Source: Branchipolynoe longqiensis
Lineage: Eukaryota; Annelida; Polychaeta; Phyllodocida; Polynoidae
NCBI GenBank assembly: GCA_030323885.1
Contig: CM059190.1
Span: forward strand, 81,584,709-81,648,708
DNA: 64,000 bases
Direction of reading: 5' to 3'
Shown: positions 13,039 to 25,500 of the stretch, piece after piece
How the letters are laid out: each line of letters starts with the position of its first letter
Position numbering within the stretch: the first letter of the stretch is position 1
Made by a program: the position numbers and the translations under genes
Notes under the pieces: generated by a model
Seen by the model: only the letters and a program-made list of their open reading frames with translations
The model's database searches: none
What the model was told of the DNA's origin: nothing

Positions 13039-13287
13039 TGAAGAATTGAGGCGAAAAAACTGACAAATCCATTTTAGTTGCTCTTTGTAAAAATAGAACG
13101 TTGTGATTTACAGGTAAAGTCTATGAATTTCATATTGGGTAATGCATTACTGTGTTGATTTCTGCGAAAAATACGATTTGATTATTGGAATGATATCAGC
13201 TTCAGCTCAAACCTGATAGTCATGGTTTCATATCAGCCCAAAATGCATTTGTCTTTTTTTTTTGCGCCTGAACTCTTCAATTATACT
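13039..13287. mobile_element. MITE with GAGTTCAGGCGCAAAA inverted ends
   Basis: Starts attgaagaattgaggcgaaa and ends ttgcgcctgaactcttcaat, an inverted pair; ~250 bp, no coding capacity. Confidence 0.7.
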
Positions 13288-13619
13288 ACATAAGTTTGCT
13301 TCCACTGGGACGAGAGCAGATGTCCTCCAATTCTAGGTGACAGGTGGCGCCACTGTCAGTTGTGGAGTTAGCGAAGTGTGATAATTTCGTACATGCTATC
13401 ATTGTGCAGGTGTTAGTTTGATCAAAGACCCTATAATACTAAGACAGCTCACTCCCTATCTCTCCCATGGTATTGTAAATGTTGCAGTGCCATCTTGTGG
13501 TGGGTTCAGACTGGCTGCTGGCTGGTGTTTCACCTGTAAATACATAGGCCTACAAGGCGAGAGGGTGAGTTTGAAATAAAAAAGAGAGATTGCCTGTCAT
13601 TTGGATTTGGCTGATGTTG

Positions 13620-14085
13620 CGCCTACTGCCTGGTCCTCACCTCACTCTGCACCACCCTCCCTCATTCCACTGCCCTCCGCTCCCTCCGACGATCCCTCCC
13701 AATCCCAGCCTCACCGCCCTTCCCCTCCCCTTCCCCATCCCATTCCCACCCTTCCCTCTCCCTTTCTCCCTCCTCATCCAACTTACCCATCGCTCTCACA
13801 CCACACCTCCCTCCCCTCCCCCTTCCACCTCCCTCCCCCTTCCCCCCTTCCTCTCTGCCCCCACACTCCCTCTCCCCCATCCGTCTCCCCCTCCCTCTCC
13901 TCATCCACTTCACTTGGCGCTCTCAAGCCACACCTCCCTCCCCTTCCCCTACCTCTCCACCTCCTCCTGCCCCAACCCCAACCCCATTCCTCCCCCGCAC
14001 TCCCTCTCCCCTCAACCACCTCACCCACCTCAGTCTGCACTCTCACACCACACCTCACAACCCGCTCCCCCTCCCTGATGTAAGC
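13620..14085. repeat. Pyrimidine-rich (CCCTCC/CCTTCC) tract
   Basis: Nearly 470 bp of C/T-rich sequence; the proline/serine-rich plus-strand frames and Arg/Gly/Glu-rich minus-strand frames are by-products. Confidence 0.85.
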
Positions 14086-14339
14086 GGGAGGGTGGGAGGT
14101 CCCCACTGGTTGTGTGTTGCTACTCCTATAGAACTCCCACCACCACCCCTACCCCCACCCTGCCTATCCACCTCTGCACCCCACCACCATACACACATTC
14201 TGTGTGGTGGGGGTTGACGGTGTGTGTGGTTGGGGTGTAGGTGGGGGGGTGTAGGTGTAGGGGTGTGGGTGTGTGAGGGAGGTGTAGGTGGTTTGTGGTG
14301 GAGTTGTAAGGGTCTTGCAGAGCGGCACCTCACAATCTT

Positions 14340-14690
14340 TAGCATCATTAAACCCCCATCACACACTTACATCCTCACCACAGCCCTAAACCTCCACCAC
14401 AAAACACCTAAACCCCCCACCACACACCTATACCCCCAGGACATCCCGAAACCCCCACCACACACCCCACCACACACCCCCACTACCACACCTACACCCC
14501 CCACACCTACACCCTCACCACACACACCTACACCTCAACCACACACACCTACACCCCCACAAAACACACCACAAACCTACACCCCCAGCACACACACCCA
14601 TCACAGACCTACACCAACACACACATCCCTAAACCCCCACCACATCCCTAAACCCCAACCACATCCCTAAACCCCCACCACACACCTACC
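14340..14690. repeat. Minisatellite rich in CCCCACCACACACCTA
   Basis: Irregular repeats of acacctacacccccac and cctaaacccccaccac over ~350 bp, preceded at 14,220-14,300 by a G-rich complement-like block. Confidence 0.85.
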
Positions 14691-16002
14691 AAGTGATAGC
14701 AGGGGTTCTTCTGACACTCCAATGCTATCAAAATGATCAAACCCACCACCTGGTGCACTGGCTGTTCTCTTGATTACACATTACAGGCTGAATGAGCCGT
14801 CTTAGTGTTATAGGGTCTTTGGTTTGATACAGTGGTGTATTCTGCTCGGCCTTAGGCCAAATAAAACAAAAGTTGGTGATCGTCCTTTTGAAATAAAAAT
14901 CTAGGTCGGGCGGGCATTCTTTTTGCATATATTTATTTTATATTTTCCTTCAGTCTCCGCCCTGCTCCCTCCCCTTCCCAGTTCCCTCCCTACCCCCTCC
15001 CCTCAAATCGCTTCCATTCCGTTCCACCACTGCCATGTCCATTCCCTCTCGTTACTCCCCTTTCTATTTCTCACTCCATCCACTCCATGCTCCACTCCCC
15101 TTTCCATGTCTCACTCCACCCGCCCTCTCCAATGAACAGTTAACTTTTTTCTCTTTAAAAAAAAAAATCAGGGGCGGGCGATTTTTTCAGGCATGAGCGA
15201 GGACAATCACCAATTCTTTTTTGTTGGGGGGGGGGGTGGGGGGGGGGCTTAGTGATAATACTAATAGTGCCATATGTCGTCATTAGATCATAGTTCAATG
15301 GTGAATAGCAAAATGTCTGGGCATGTGAAATAAAAACCGCTATTTTATATGTGTGTAGCTATTATATTTGTTTTAATGGTCCAAGTAGGTGGGTGGAGTA
15401 ATTTCAATTGGGCCTCAGCCTTTGACTTCCATGCATGGGAAATAATGTTGCTCATCTACTCGGACATGTACATCAATTTGTGGGGGGTTTTGGTGTTAAA
15501 AAAACAAAATGTAGTTGTTTTGTACATGCATTGCAGACAAGTGGAAATAACATCAGGTAATTGTCATTTATTGGCACATAATTGAATATAGATAATGGAT
15601 GTGTGATTATAGTTATATATTTTTTTAATTTATATCAAATATATATGTGTGGTTATATATATTGAAGTATTTAAAATATTTATGTATATATAATCACGCT
15701 TATATAATTTACCTATGCTTGTTTCACAGACATACGTATATATTATACATGTAAGTGCATATCACAAATATATATTAAATATATGCTAATTCATATACAT
15801 ATAGTGTTCGTTTGTCTATATAATCAAGTGTTTGAGAATAAATTATGATTATTAATTATGCATAGTAAACTGACGGAATAGCTGTATTGACGGATATTTC
15901 TAAATAACCCAATTAATTTTTGTTTTTTAATATTTTGTTTTCAATTCACCAACTCTCGTTGATAAAAACCTGACGTAATGTTTCCGAACGGTCTTATCTG
16001 TT

Positions 16003-16345
16003 GGTCCGGGCGCGGTGGCTTAATCGGTAGAGTGCAGGCCTTGCGTGCGGAAGGTTGGGAGTTTGGTTCCTTGTCGAGTCAAACTAATGACTTAAAAATT
16101 GATACGTATCACTTCCTAGCCCGGCGCTCGGCATTAATAGGATAGGGCAAGGACTCGTTAGCGCAGCATCAGGATAATATGACTGAGTAGGATATTGGGT
16201 CATGCTTCCGGTGGCCTGATTTCTCAGTGGGGCAGCACTATAATTATAAAGTCACCATGCGTCACACTGTCGCGAGTCGGTACCCATCCTGATATGACCT
16301 TAGATGTTGTTGGGACGTAAAACTCCAAACAACCAACCGATCTTT
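16003..16345 (+). repeat. SINE-A copy, full length
   Basis: Head gggcgcggtggcttaatcgg...gggagtttggttcc, body, and tail tagatgttgttgggacgtaa. Confidence 0.88.
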
Positions 16346-16554
16346 GATAAGAACTGGATGTGGGTTTCCAAACGGTCTTATCTGCCGAGTGTTTCGGCTT
16401 GTTGGCATGCAACTCACTAGCACCTTTATTTGTTGAGTGATGGTTTGTCCGCTGAGCGGCGCCACCAGCGACCGTACACTTTGTATTTTATGAGCAGAAG
16501 TTTTGGAGCAGTTATCTGGATCGCACCACTCTGTGTGCAAGTTCCCTGCTTTGT

Positions 16555-16915
16555 ATAAAAGCTGCATAATCCGATGAAAACATCAAATTTTCAAAACCAA
16601 AATAATTATCTAAATATGATTCTACATATCTAACTTAGATACGGGTGAACTTATTAAACATTTGTCATCACATAGAAGAGAATACCGAGGCAATTGAATG
16701 GAATCTGTTACTGTAGTAGCCTATGGGGTAAGAATTTTGGCATGCCTGCCTAAATTAATGTTGCATGGTTCCATTACAAATATCTCAAAAGTTAGCCACT
16801 TCAAATAAAAGTTACTTCAAGCTAATATAAGGTACATTATAACGATCAATCTAATGTATTTATCTCAGAAAATGTCAGAAATTCAAAGCCATCGGAGTAT
16901 GTAACTTTAAGGAGT
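16555..16915. mobile_element. MITE with GCATAGTCCGATG inverted ends
   Basis: Left agctgcataatccgatgaaa, right inverted ccatcggagtatgtaacttt; ~360 bp AT-rich inside. Same family as 21,985-22,276, 25,130-25,500, 45,638-45,994, 51,647-52,000 and 55,226-56,107. Confidence 0.75.
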
Positions 16916-17008
16916 GGAGTAAGATACTTGGACCGAACCATTCTTTGTTGTTATTATAATTATTATTATTCTTACAATATTATATGTAGGGTAGATAAAA
17001 GATGGAAA

Positions 17009-17342
17009 AAAGCTTGTTATATTTAACAATGCCTGGAGAGCTCTCTCATTTTTATCATCAGCTATTGGGCGGCAAACATATGCTCATTCTGACATATTTC
17101 TTTGGAGGAAACCTGCTGCCGCCACATAGGCTACTCTTTCCGATAAGCAGCAATGGGTATTTTATATACACTTTCCGCCAGACAGGACAACGCATACCAC
17201 AGCCTTTGATGAACCAGTTGTGGACCACTGGTTAGAGCGGAAAAAAACCCAAACGGCAAATGGGTCCGCTGAGCAAGATTGATAGGATGACCGACACCAT
17301 CACAGGTGGACACTCTACCGCTTGAGCTACAACCGCTCTGGC
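17009..17342 (-). repeat. SINE-C copy
   Basis: Minus-strand copy of the family described at 49,095-49,439: tail with ttgttatatttaacaatgcc at left, tRNA-like head with actctaccgcttgagctaca at right. Confidence 0.85.
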
Positions 17343-17350
17343 TGGATAAC

Positions 17351-17745
17351 AGATTCACCCCATACTCGCAGCAGGGGTGAATGACAATGTAGTCAAAATA
17401 CAGGCGAACATTTCTTTAGTATGGAATAGGAAATGGGACTCCTAGTTTCAGTATCGAATGGCAATCTATATTGACACAGAGTTGGTGAAATGGGTGAGAA
17501 TGCAAGACGATAAGATGCCGACCACAAAATGCTGTTGATTTGACTTTTAAAGTCTATTAAGCTACATGTTTTATTATGTTTTTCAAAACAAAAATAGTAG
17601 ATAAATATGAAGATGTATGTGAAGAATATATTTTGCTTCTTAAATTAAGAATGTATGTGCTCATTTCATTTACCCAGCCTTTCACCACTTTTTCTAATGG
17701 GTTGTTTTTCACCCCTACTGCAAGTATGGGGTGAATCTTTTATCC
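17351..17745. mobile_element. MITE with ATTCACCCCATACT inverted ends
   Basis: Starts attcaccccatactcgcag and ends tgcaagtatggggtgaatc; ~395 bp. A second copy lies inverted at 61,012-61,420 and a partial one near 37,180-37,470. Confidence 0.75.
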
Positions 17746-17824
17746 AATGGCACCTTAGATGATGGTAGAACATATAACCCAAGCAAGAACGAGTTAGGTA
17801 TGGTGATAATATAGACACAACATT

Positions 17825-17975
17825 GATAGTTGAAACCTGACTTCCGGTATTTTCCCCGCGAATCCTGACAGTACTAATCCTATGGGGGGGAATCTGTGTT
17901 TTCGCAGTATTTGCCGTTGGTGTAATGATCTCGGCTTGATTTCCGCGATTTTTGCTGGAGACCACTTTCATCCCT
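17825..17975 (+). mobile_element. hAT-like MITE, right half
   Basis: Matches the right part of the element at 46,267-46,672 (gaaacctgacttccgg ... gagaccactttcatccctg). Confidence 0.6.
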
Positions 17976-18899
17976 GATCATTATTATTACTATTATTATC
18001 AGCATTAATATTATTAGTTAAGTGATAAACCTCCGCCACTGAAAAGTCACACACCCAGGATGTAAAACGTGGGTAGGTTGATTGCATCAAGAGCCTATAC
18101 AGTCTGATCACCCTTTGGTTTTGTGTGTTTTGTTGTTGTTTGAAACCAATTTTGATCTATATAGTGATGAGTTGCACTTTATTCCGCACATACTATACTA
18201 TATGCATATTATCCATGCCATCACATCTGCCCATTGCTACCTGGAGAAGAGAGAAGTAGGAAGCAGGAGGTGGGAATAACACAACTTTATTTTCATGACA
18301 GGCAGGTAACTAACTGGCTGACTACTGCAGCTCTACTCAATGCAGCTGTGAGTGATCGGTAACAAGGCCCGACATGCAAGTGAAGTTATGGTAATTAATA
18401 CTAGTGAGATGAGAAATAAATACATTTTAATCACAATCACAAGACATTTCAGTCATCATAAACAAAGCATTTTTATCATCAGTCATCAAACAATCATTAA
18501 TCGATCATCAAACAATCATCAATTATCAAATCTACATAAATGCACACATTTCAATACTATGAGTTTCAATTTTTTGTCAGGTCAATTTTTTAGTTTTTTT
18601 CATTCATTTAGTTTTTTTGCTGGGGTTTATTTTTAAAGATCAAGGTAAGTGCATTGGTTGTGGGTGGGTGGGTTAAGAAGATGTGTTGCTGCTACAGTGG
18701 GCCGTGTGCGAGTGCCTATTCCGAGGCTTGCAGGGTTGAATCTGCGGGTGGGGTTTTGAGGTTGAAGTTGATTGGTCGAGGGGGTTTGTGGGGTTGGCCA
18801 ATGGGATGGCTTGGTGTGAGTGGCAGGTGGGAGGGGCTGCTTACCTGTTCTCTGCACCCCCAGCAATGACAGCAAATGAGCGCCGCCTGCTCATTTAAC

Positions 18900-19115
18900 C
18901 CATATTTGGATTTCCACTGTGTGTATAACTAACAGTGTCATCAAAGGCCAGTTGCTCTCAAACCATGTCTATGTGGCATGGGAGGTTAAAAATCCCTTGG
19001 ATCGAAAAGAATGTAGGCTTAGGCTTTCTATTGACCAACTGTCTTATGGTAAAGACAAGACTATTCAGACATATCCATGATAGGCAGTATATATCTTTAA
19101 GGAAAATAACCAAAA
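18900..19115 (+). repeat. SINE-B copy, head missing
   Basis: Matches the 3' body of SINE-B (see 21,437-21,740): ggatttccactgtgtgtata through tccatgataggcagtatata. Confidence 0.75.
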
Positions 19116-19154
19116 GTACATGTCCAGATAAACGGTGACAGGTTGATTTCATTA

Positions 19155-19275
19155 GGGAGCCTAGCTAGTCTAATGGTTAGGGTACTAGGAGAAGTGTGGT
19201 TTTAGACTCCTACTATACTATAGGCACAATGTTTCCCTTCATTTGCAAAAAAGACCACTGCCACGAGTGGCATTT
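19155..19275 (+). repeat. SINE-D copy
   Basis: tRNA-like cctagctagtctaatggtta followed by ggcacaatgtttcccttcat; similar units at 19,880-19,995, 28,705-28,815 and (fragment) 49,720-49,800. Confidence 0.5.
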
Positions 19276-19435
19276 TATTGTCTGTTTGCTGGGGTTTTAT
19301 GCCCTCAACCCGAGACAGGAGTAAGAAGAACTGATGAGAAAGCGTAGTCCCCTCACACACGCCATTGGTGCCTTTGCCAGGATTCTGTTTATGCTGCACA
19401 TTGATTGGTGATAAACGATCCATGTGCATTTATAT

Positions 19436-19575
19436 CAGGGATGAAAGATCTCCGCGATTTCGCGGATTCTGACGATTGTTGATATTTACTGATTATCATC
19501 CGCGTTTTCGTGGGGAAATTCGCCAATGTCGCCAAGGTTTCCGTGTTTTATTGTTTGATACCACTTTGATTTCTG
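19436..19575. mobile_element. Short hAT-like MITE
   Basis: Begins cagggatgaaagatctccgc and ends accactttgatttctg, an imperfect inverted pair shared with 46,267-46,672. Confidence 0.6.
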
Positions 19576-19734
19576 ATACACTATAAGTGCACTACTTGGA
19601 TATTTATAATTGTAAGTAAGCGATTTGCAAATACAGTGGTTTGAGTGTAGTGCGTTGCACTGACCTACCTCCCCAGGTGAAATGCCAAAATATATGGGTA
19701 GAGTACGATTTGAGCGTCCGCATCCCGTTTTGGT

Positions 19735-19835
19735 AGGTCGTGGTATTCAAAACCATGGTTCGAACACTCGTTGAGTCAAATTGATACTTGTCACTACCTA
19801 GCCTGGCGCCCGGCATTATTAGGATAGTGCAAGGA
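19735..19835 (+). repeat. SINE-A fragment
   Basis: Head/body junction only (gttcgaacactcgttgagtc ... cctagcctggcgcccggc). Confidence 0.6.
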
Positions 19836-19879
19836 GGAGTGGAATGAGGAAGACCATGCTTGAAATTTCCCTTGCTTAA

Positions 19880-19995
19880 TCAACTAATGTGCAACAATAA
19901 AATAGGCTAATGGTTTGGATGCTAACCCAAGAATGGCTGAAGCATGGGTCTGAGTCCCACTTGAGGCGCAATGTTTCCCCTTATTTGCAAGCCAC
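19880..19995 (+). repeat. SINE-D copy
   Basis: Same layout as 19,155-19,275, ending ggcgcaatgtttccccttat. Confidence 0.45.
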
Positions 19996-20649
19996 CCACC
20001 ATTATGGAATGACTTGAGATTTACATATATATGTGTGTGACATAATGTGAATGGGTTAATGGAATGATCTCAAAATGGGTCAAAGTCAAATGTGAACTCA
20101 CCACACTCACCCACTCAAAGTCTCAAATATGCCTTTTCCTCAAGCCCACTGGAAAATGTATGCATTTCTAAGGGGGCTAGTATCAATAGACTACATCATG
20201 GTTCCAGCGGCGCGGTGCATTGTGGGATGCATCAGAGCAAACCCCCCCCCCCCAGAAGCACATGGCACATGCTAATACACTGGGTTCAGCTATGAAATGT
20301 GCTAATTTCAGCTCATCTCAGCTCTTGTTTGAAACATAGAAATTAGAATACCAACTAAAAAAATATATATAATAAATTAAGATATTAATCTTTTATCCAG
20401 CATTGCATTTACATCAATATAATCAGGACATCTTATGCCATGTGCATTTAGATTTAGAAAGATCTAGGCACTCAGACTAGTGTTAGATGGTTAGGGTTTT
20501 GGATTTCGGATTTCTATTAATTTGGAATAAAACTGACGTTTTTCACTGCGCGTATTGGCAAACTCAATGGCCGTGCGCCTTTGCTTTGCTCCCAATGTCG
20601 TTTTCAGCACATGCGCAGTCGGAACTGTGATGGTTGGATTCCCGGGATT

Positions 20650-20775
20650 TTTCAACCCCACAGCACCATCAGCCTATAATAATATGTGGTGCTGACGCTG
20701 CAGCACTATCAGCATACACTACTAATATTAATAAATGCTCCAAGCGTGCAGCATTATCAGCGTATAGTCTATTGA
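20650..20775. repeat. Tandem GCAGCACTATCAGCGTATA motif
   Basis: Three degenerate units of gcagcaccatcagcctata type; the same motif recurs at 46,420-46,555. Confidence 0.65.
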
Positions 20776-20894
20776 CATAGCAGAACACTTCTTTGCGAGC
20801 TAATCTAAGTTTGCCACAACAACAATATTTGTGTGTGTATAGTAGCTGATGAAGCAAGGGAAATTCCAATCACACAATTGGTCTTCCCCATTCC

Positions 20895-21010
20895 ACTGTT
20901 CCTTGATCTATCCTAGTAATGCCGAACGCCAGGCTAGGTACCAACAAGTATACATTTTAAAGTCATTTGTTTGACTCGGCCAATGTTCGAATCCCACAAC
21001 CTACCAAAAC
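20895..21010 (-). repeat. SINE-A fragment
   Basis: Body/head junction on the minus strand, ending at gttcgaatcccacaacctac. Confidence 0.65.
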
Positions 21011-21436
21011 GGGAGGCGAACACTCAAAACACAAAGGCAACAATACTGATTTGACTTGCTACCAAAAAAAGAAAGAATTAATTACCACAATCGAAACTTG
21101 GAAACCAAATATGTGGTGCTCCCCCCACTTTCAATTAACGACCCATCTCCACTCCATACACCAGCATTTCTTTTCAAAGGCCAACCTCTCACAGTCAAGA
21201 GAAATATACCACTCACATACCAAGTAAAGTTGCATGGTCCAATGGGTTTTGAATTTCTGTATTCTTCCTTTTTTTTTTAAATAGATAAATGTAATTGACT
21301 TAATATTTCGGGGTATGTTGGCAGCCACGAATGACATCAGTATCGAACGTGGAACTTGACCGGACGCGGTGGCCGAAGTGTTAGAGTGCAGGCTTCCCAT
21401 GCGGAGTTTTGTGTGTAGATAGTAGATGCACCTGTG

Positions 21437-21740
21437 GTGTTCTCTGTGGCGGAGTGGTTAGAGTGTCTGACTTTTTTCTAGGTCGGACTCCTAATCTGAA
21501 GGTCGATGGTTCGATTCCCCGTGCCCCCATTTCTGCCTATTTGGATTTCCACCGCTGTGTATAACTTACAGCGACATCAAAGTGTCGACCAGTTGCTCTC
21601 ATACCATGTCTATGTGGTGTGGGAGGTTAAAAATCCCTTGGGTCGGTAAAAGTGTAGGCTCGGGCTTTCTATCGACAAACTGTCTAATGGTGAAAACAAG
21701 CCTATTCAGGCTTATCCATGATAGGCAGTATAAATCTTCA
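21437..21740 (+). repeat. SINE-B copy, full length, tRNA(Leu/Ser)-like head
   Basis: Head tggcggagtggttagagtgt and gatggttcgattccccgtgc with a long variable region resemble a type II tRNA; body continues to gataggcagtataaatcttc. Second full copy inverted at 23,745-24,053. The tRNA-like head alone is unlikely to be a functional tRNA gene because body and copies travel with it. Confidence 0.8.
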
Positions 21741-21984
21741 ACAACAACCTTTACTTTGACAACTGATGCTCCACTCCAACTACCTACCATTGCCAACGCA
21801 CAAAATCATACTCCACTGATGGTTCGCCATGTATGGGTTGTTAATAGCATGTTTGTTTGTGCCTACCGTACATATTTCATATTCACTTTGATGGGTTGTT
21901 TTACTAACTTTGGTCATTTCGACCAGAGTGGCATATTTTGAGTCACATAATTGTGACTCATAATCGAGTCACAACGAGTGTTGT

Positions 21985-22276
21985 TAAAGTTGCATAGTCC
22001 GATGGTTTTGAATTTCTGCCATTTTTCTGAGATAAATATATTTAATTGGTTGTTATAACCTACCTTATTTTAGTTTGAAGTAACTTTCATTTTGGATGGC
22101 TAACTTTTGAGATATTTGAAGGCTTATGTAGTAACAGGTTCTGTTAAATTGCCCTTCTATGTGGCAACACATGTTTAATAAGTGCACCAATATCTAAGTT
22201 AGATATGTAGAATATAATCTAGGTGAATGTTTTTGTTTTGATAATTTGATGCTTCATCAGACTATGCAGCTTTAAC
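21985..22276. mobile_element. MITE with GCATAGTCCGATG inverted ends
   Basis: ttaaagttgcatagtccgat at left and atcagactatgcagctttaa at right; the symmetric TTAA at both ends suggests TTAA target duplication. Confidence 0.8.
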
Positions 22277-22920
22277 TCCACCATTAGATAGCGCTACCGA
22301 TATGGTTTACCGCATACCAAACTCCATTGATGCTTCACCATGTAGACCCCTATGGGTTGTTAATATCAGGTTTTTTGTGTCTACTGTACACATTTCATAT
22401 TAATTTTGTTAGTTTTTTTAGTGTTTCTTTTACTAACTTTGGTCACTTCAATTTTGACCAGAGTGGCATCCATTTTGAGTCACAGAGTGGCATCCATTTT
22501 GAGCATTGTTAACTTCGCCATTAGATAGCGCCACCGATATGGCTTACCGCATGGCTTACCGCAAAGACGGAAAGCCGGAGACCGATGTGGGGAGTTTGAA
22601 TCGTGGTTTATTTACTTTAACTTTACAATTAATTTCACTCAGCATCTCAAGGGGGAAGTCAGTCGACCTCGTCCAAGTCGAGGGAGCTTTCTGCGATCAC
22701 CTCCACCTCAGAGGCCACTGGAGCCGACCCCTACGAAGTAGTCCTTAAACAAGAGGGTGGGTGGGTGTGGTAAATTGAAGTTAACGGTAGGGTGTAGCGA
22801 GGCCGAATACCGATAGGGTGTGGGGAGTTTTGTAGGTCAGTGAAGTTTGTCTATGCCGCTTGGGGGCGTGGTGGGTACCCAGCTCCCCTCCTCGAATCAA
22901 CCACAATTCGGAAATTATGC

Positions 22921-22980
22921 GCCAATGATACAGAGAGAGACAGAGACAGAGAGAGGGAGAGAGAGAGAGTGACAGCGAGA
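22921..22980. repeat. GA-rich simple repeat
   Basis: About 60 bp of GAGA/GACA repeats, ending ~95 bp upstream of exon 1. Confidence 0.9.
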
Positions 22981-23074
22981 GAGACACACAGTGTCTAAAT
23001 GCGCCTTGAGGCTATACTTTGACATTTGAAGCTAACTGCACACCCATTGACATCCCCTGTTTCCTCTGTTCCAG

Positions 23075-23236
23075 TTGCAGACACTGGTGGTGGCCGGGGA
23101 CCTGCCTTGCTCCCGGGAGGAGGCCGCCACACTGGCCGGCATCCAGCTGCACCTTGACGAGACGTGGCCCGAGGAGGAGGCGGAGAGCGGCCACACGGAC
23201 GACGACCAGGAGCTCGAGAAGGACACCCTCCTCAAG
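23075..23236 (+). CDS. PLCE1: PLCE1-like exon 1 (window numbering): start of FERM F2 lobe
   Basis: 54 codons, phase 0 at both ends, between a pyrimidine-rich acceptor (ttcctctgttccag) and donor gtcagt. The peptide contains GDLPCSREEAATLAGIQLHL, which aligns with the talin segment joining F1 to F2 (Gly-x-x-Pro-Val-Ser ... Ala-Gly-x-Gln-Cys). An acidic stretch (PEEEAES, TDDDQELE) follows. FERM domains dock to membranes and to NPxY-type tails. The exon is not first: it starts at an acceptor, so upstream exons, including an F1 lobe, are expected but were not found in the preceding 23 kb. A second AG at 23,079-23,080 would remove two codons and is a possible alternative acceptor. Confidence 0.85.
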
Positions 23237-23744
23237 GTCAGTTGTCAAGGTCATCTGGGCCCGTCTCTGCTGCATATTGTGCTGTTTATTTGAGTTTTAT
23301 TTGCCCTCCCCCTTTTTCCTTGTTTTTTTTCCTGTTTTTACTTTCTGTTGTTTTTCCTGTTTTTTCTGTTGTTTTTCCTGTATTTAAAATCTCTTGTTTT
23401 TTTTTCTAGTTATTTCTCTGTTTTGTTTTCTTCTTTTTCTTTCTTTTTCTTTTTGTTGTTCTTTTCCCCCCTTCTTTGTTCTTCCTCTTTTTCTTTCAGG
23501 AGGGTGTGCAAACATTGTAATGGCGCTTTGAATCTATTCATTGGAATTCCTAATTGGTTGAGTGTATTGAGGAAGTTGAGGGTTTCCATCCTAGTTACAT
23601 TTGAGTTCACATGAGGAAGGGTGGCGATTTGTGTTGATAGCAACTAATCACAAACCACACTAATAGTGGTCATATAGTGCTGCCTCGCTGTACCGGAAGC
23701 AATAGTACCTGACCTTCTCACATTTGTGCTGTGTGGGGGGGGTG

Positions 23745-24053
23745 TGATATTTTCTTGAAGATTTATACTGCCTATTATGGATAAGCCTAACTAGACTTGT
23801 TTTCACCATTAGACAGTTTGTCGATAGAAAGCCCGAGTCTACACTTTTACCGACCCAAGGGATTTTTAACCTCCCACACCACATAGACATGGTATGAGAG
23901 CAACTGGCTTTTGATGATGCTGTAAGTTATACACAATAGTGGAAATCCAAATTGGCAGAGGTAGGGGCACAGGGAATCGAACCACCAACCTTCAGATTAG
24001 GAGTCTGACCTAGAAAAAAGTCAGACACTCTAACCACTCCGCCACAGAGAACA
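23745..24053 (-). repeat. SINE-B copy, full length
   Basis: Inverse of 21,437-21,740, with the tRNA-like head at right (aaccactccgccacagagaa). Confidence 0.82.
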
Positions 24054-24654
24054 CCACTAGTTTATGGTTTATCGTGTTGTCATTGTTAAATTTAAACTGT
24101 CAAATTATTGAGATACTTACCTAGTTAATTAGTTGTTAGTTTGTAGAGATTCATTTGGCTGTTCAGACAAGAAGATTACCACCGCCTTGGGCTTGCGGGG
24201 GATGGCAACCAAAAACACCCCACCATATTTTATGGCAAAATAAAATTCTATTAAATTTATCTTCTCCCATTAAGGAGAAACATAATTTGGTTTCAATCAA
24301 GACATTCACAGGGCTGGGTCCACAAAAATAACTATCGATTATTTAATTAAAGTAATTTTTTTATGGGGGGAAATTGAGACCACTGTATCTGCACTTCAAG
24401 GAGAGGCCCAGACTCGTGGTCAGGAAACACTCCTTTTATTTTTGAGTGACAGATCCATGGAACAGTCTTCCAGATCAAGTTGTTGAAGCAACAATGGTAG
24501 AAACATGTGAGAGAAGGCTTGATTGGAGAGGACACCCACAATTATATGAATTCAGGGTTCTGGCAACCTCCATACCTGTGAAAAAAATAGTTCTTTTTTA
24601 CCATAATGAGCTGGCATTAGAGGCCTAATAGGGCCTATATCAGCCAAAAGCGGA

Positions 24655-24750
24655 TATGTAAGTTCGTTTGTAAGTTATTTTGTAAGTTAATATGTAAGTT
24701 AATTTGTAAGTTAATCTGTAAGTTCAGATGTAGAGTTAATCTGTAAGTGA
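24655..24750. repeat. Tandem GTAAGTTAATTT repeat
   Basis: About eight units of a 12-13-bp motif containing gtaagtt, which looks like splice-donor consensus but has no exon next to it. Confidence 0.8.
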
Positions 24751-25129
24751 CAACATGTTGACATTCTGTAGAGGCGGATTAGCCTGATCGCCTGCATGTG
24801 AACAGGTCTCAAGGTCACTCGGTGGTGCCTAGGATAGCATTATATACAGAGGGTGGGAGCTACCAATCAATAGGCCTACAGAATAACACATTCAGTGTGA
24901 AGTAGGACAGGATTTAATACTAGCATAAATAAAATTAGCATAAACAATTATATGCAGTATTATGAACCCGTTATAACGCGATCGTTATTGTCCATATAAT
25001 GCGATCGCGGAAAATTAGGGGTCACGTTAAATCGGGGTTTGGTTTACTGAATGAGAAGGCAGAGCAGCGGGGATTGGTATTGCTAGTTACGTCTGACCAG
25101 AGAGAATCTATTATCACCACCATTCAGCC

Positions 25130-25500
25130 ATTTAAAGCTGCATAGTCTGATAAAGCATCATATTTTCAAAACCAAAACAATTATCTAGATTGTATTATAT
25201 ATATCCCACTTATATCCTGATGTGCTTATTGAGCATTTGTTGTCACATCAAAAGGAATACTGAGTCAATTTAATAGAAGGTGTTTCTGCAGAAGCATATG
25301 GTGTCAGAGTTTTGGCATGCATGCACAAAATCTATTGTCCATGTTTGCACTTTAAATATTTCAAAACTTAGCCATTTAAAATAAAAATTACTTCAAACTG
25401 AAGTAAGGTAGATTATTACAATCAATTTAACGTATTTATCTCAGAAAAATGACAGAAACTCAAAACCAGCGGACTATGCAACTAACTTTAAGGGATGTCT
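25130..25500. mobile_element. MITE with GCATAGTCCGATG inverted ends
   Basis: tttaaagctgcatagtctga at left, ggactatgcaac at right; its right portion seeds the following tandem array. Confidence 0.7.

Larger units (their letters stand above)
1..23074. other. Repeat-rich DNA before the first recognised exon
   Basis: Either a 5' intron of the PLCE1-like gene or its upstream flank. No exon of the missing FERM F1 lobe or N-terminus was recognised by eye. Between the repeats listed separately I see nothing coding in 3,600-3,900, 6,360-7,100, 11,830-12,180, 14,700-15,340, 15,340-16,000 and 20,000-20,640. A short exon could be hidden. Confidence 0.6.

Noticed and set aside
13590..14106. Proline/serine-rich plus frames and Arg/Gly/Glu-rich minus frames up to 162 codons
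   Set aside because: Translation of a C/T-rich simple-sequence tract; no splice or start context and no domain.
14055..14670. Pro/Thr/His-rich frame and its minus-strand partner
   Set aside because: Product of the CCCCACCACACACCTA minisatellite.
14340..14690. Telomere-like CCTAAACCC sequence
   Set aside because: Units are irregular and interrupted by CCACCACACA; not a true telomeric array.
21437..21525. tRNA-Leu/Ser gene
   Set aside because: Type II tRNA-like head is followed by a body shared with other copies (23,745-24,053); treated as SINE-B.
24655..24750. Cluster of splice donors (gtaagt)
   Set aside because: Part of a simple tandem repeat without any adjacent exon.
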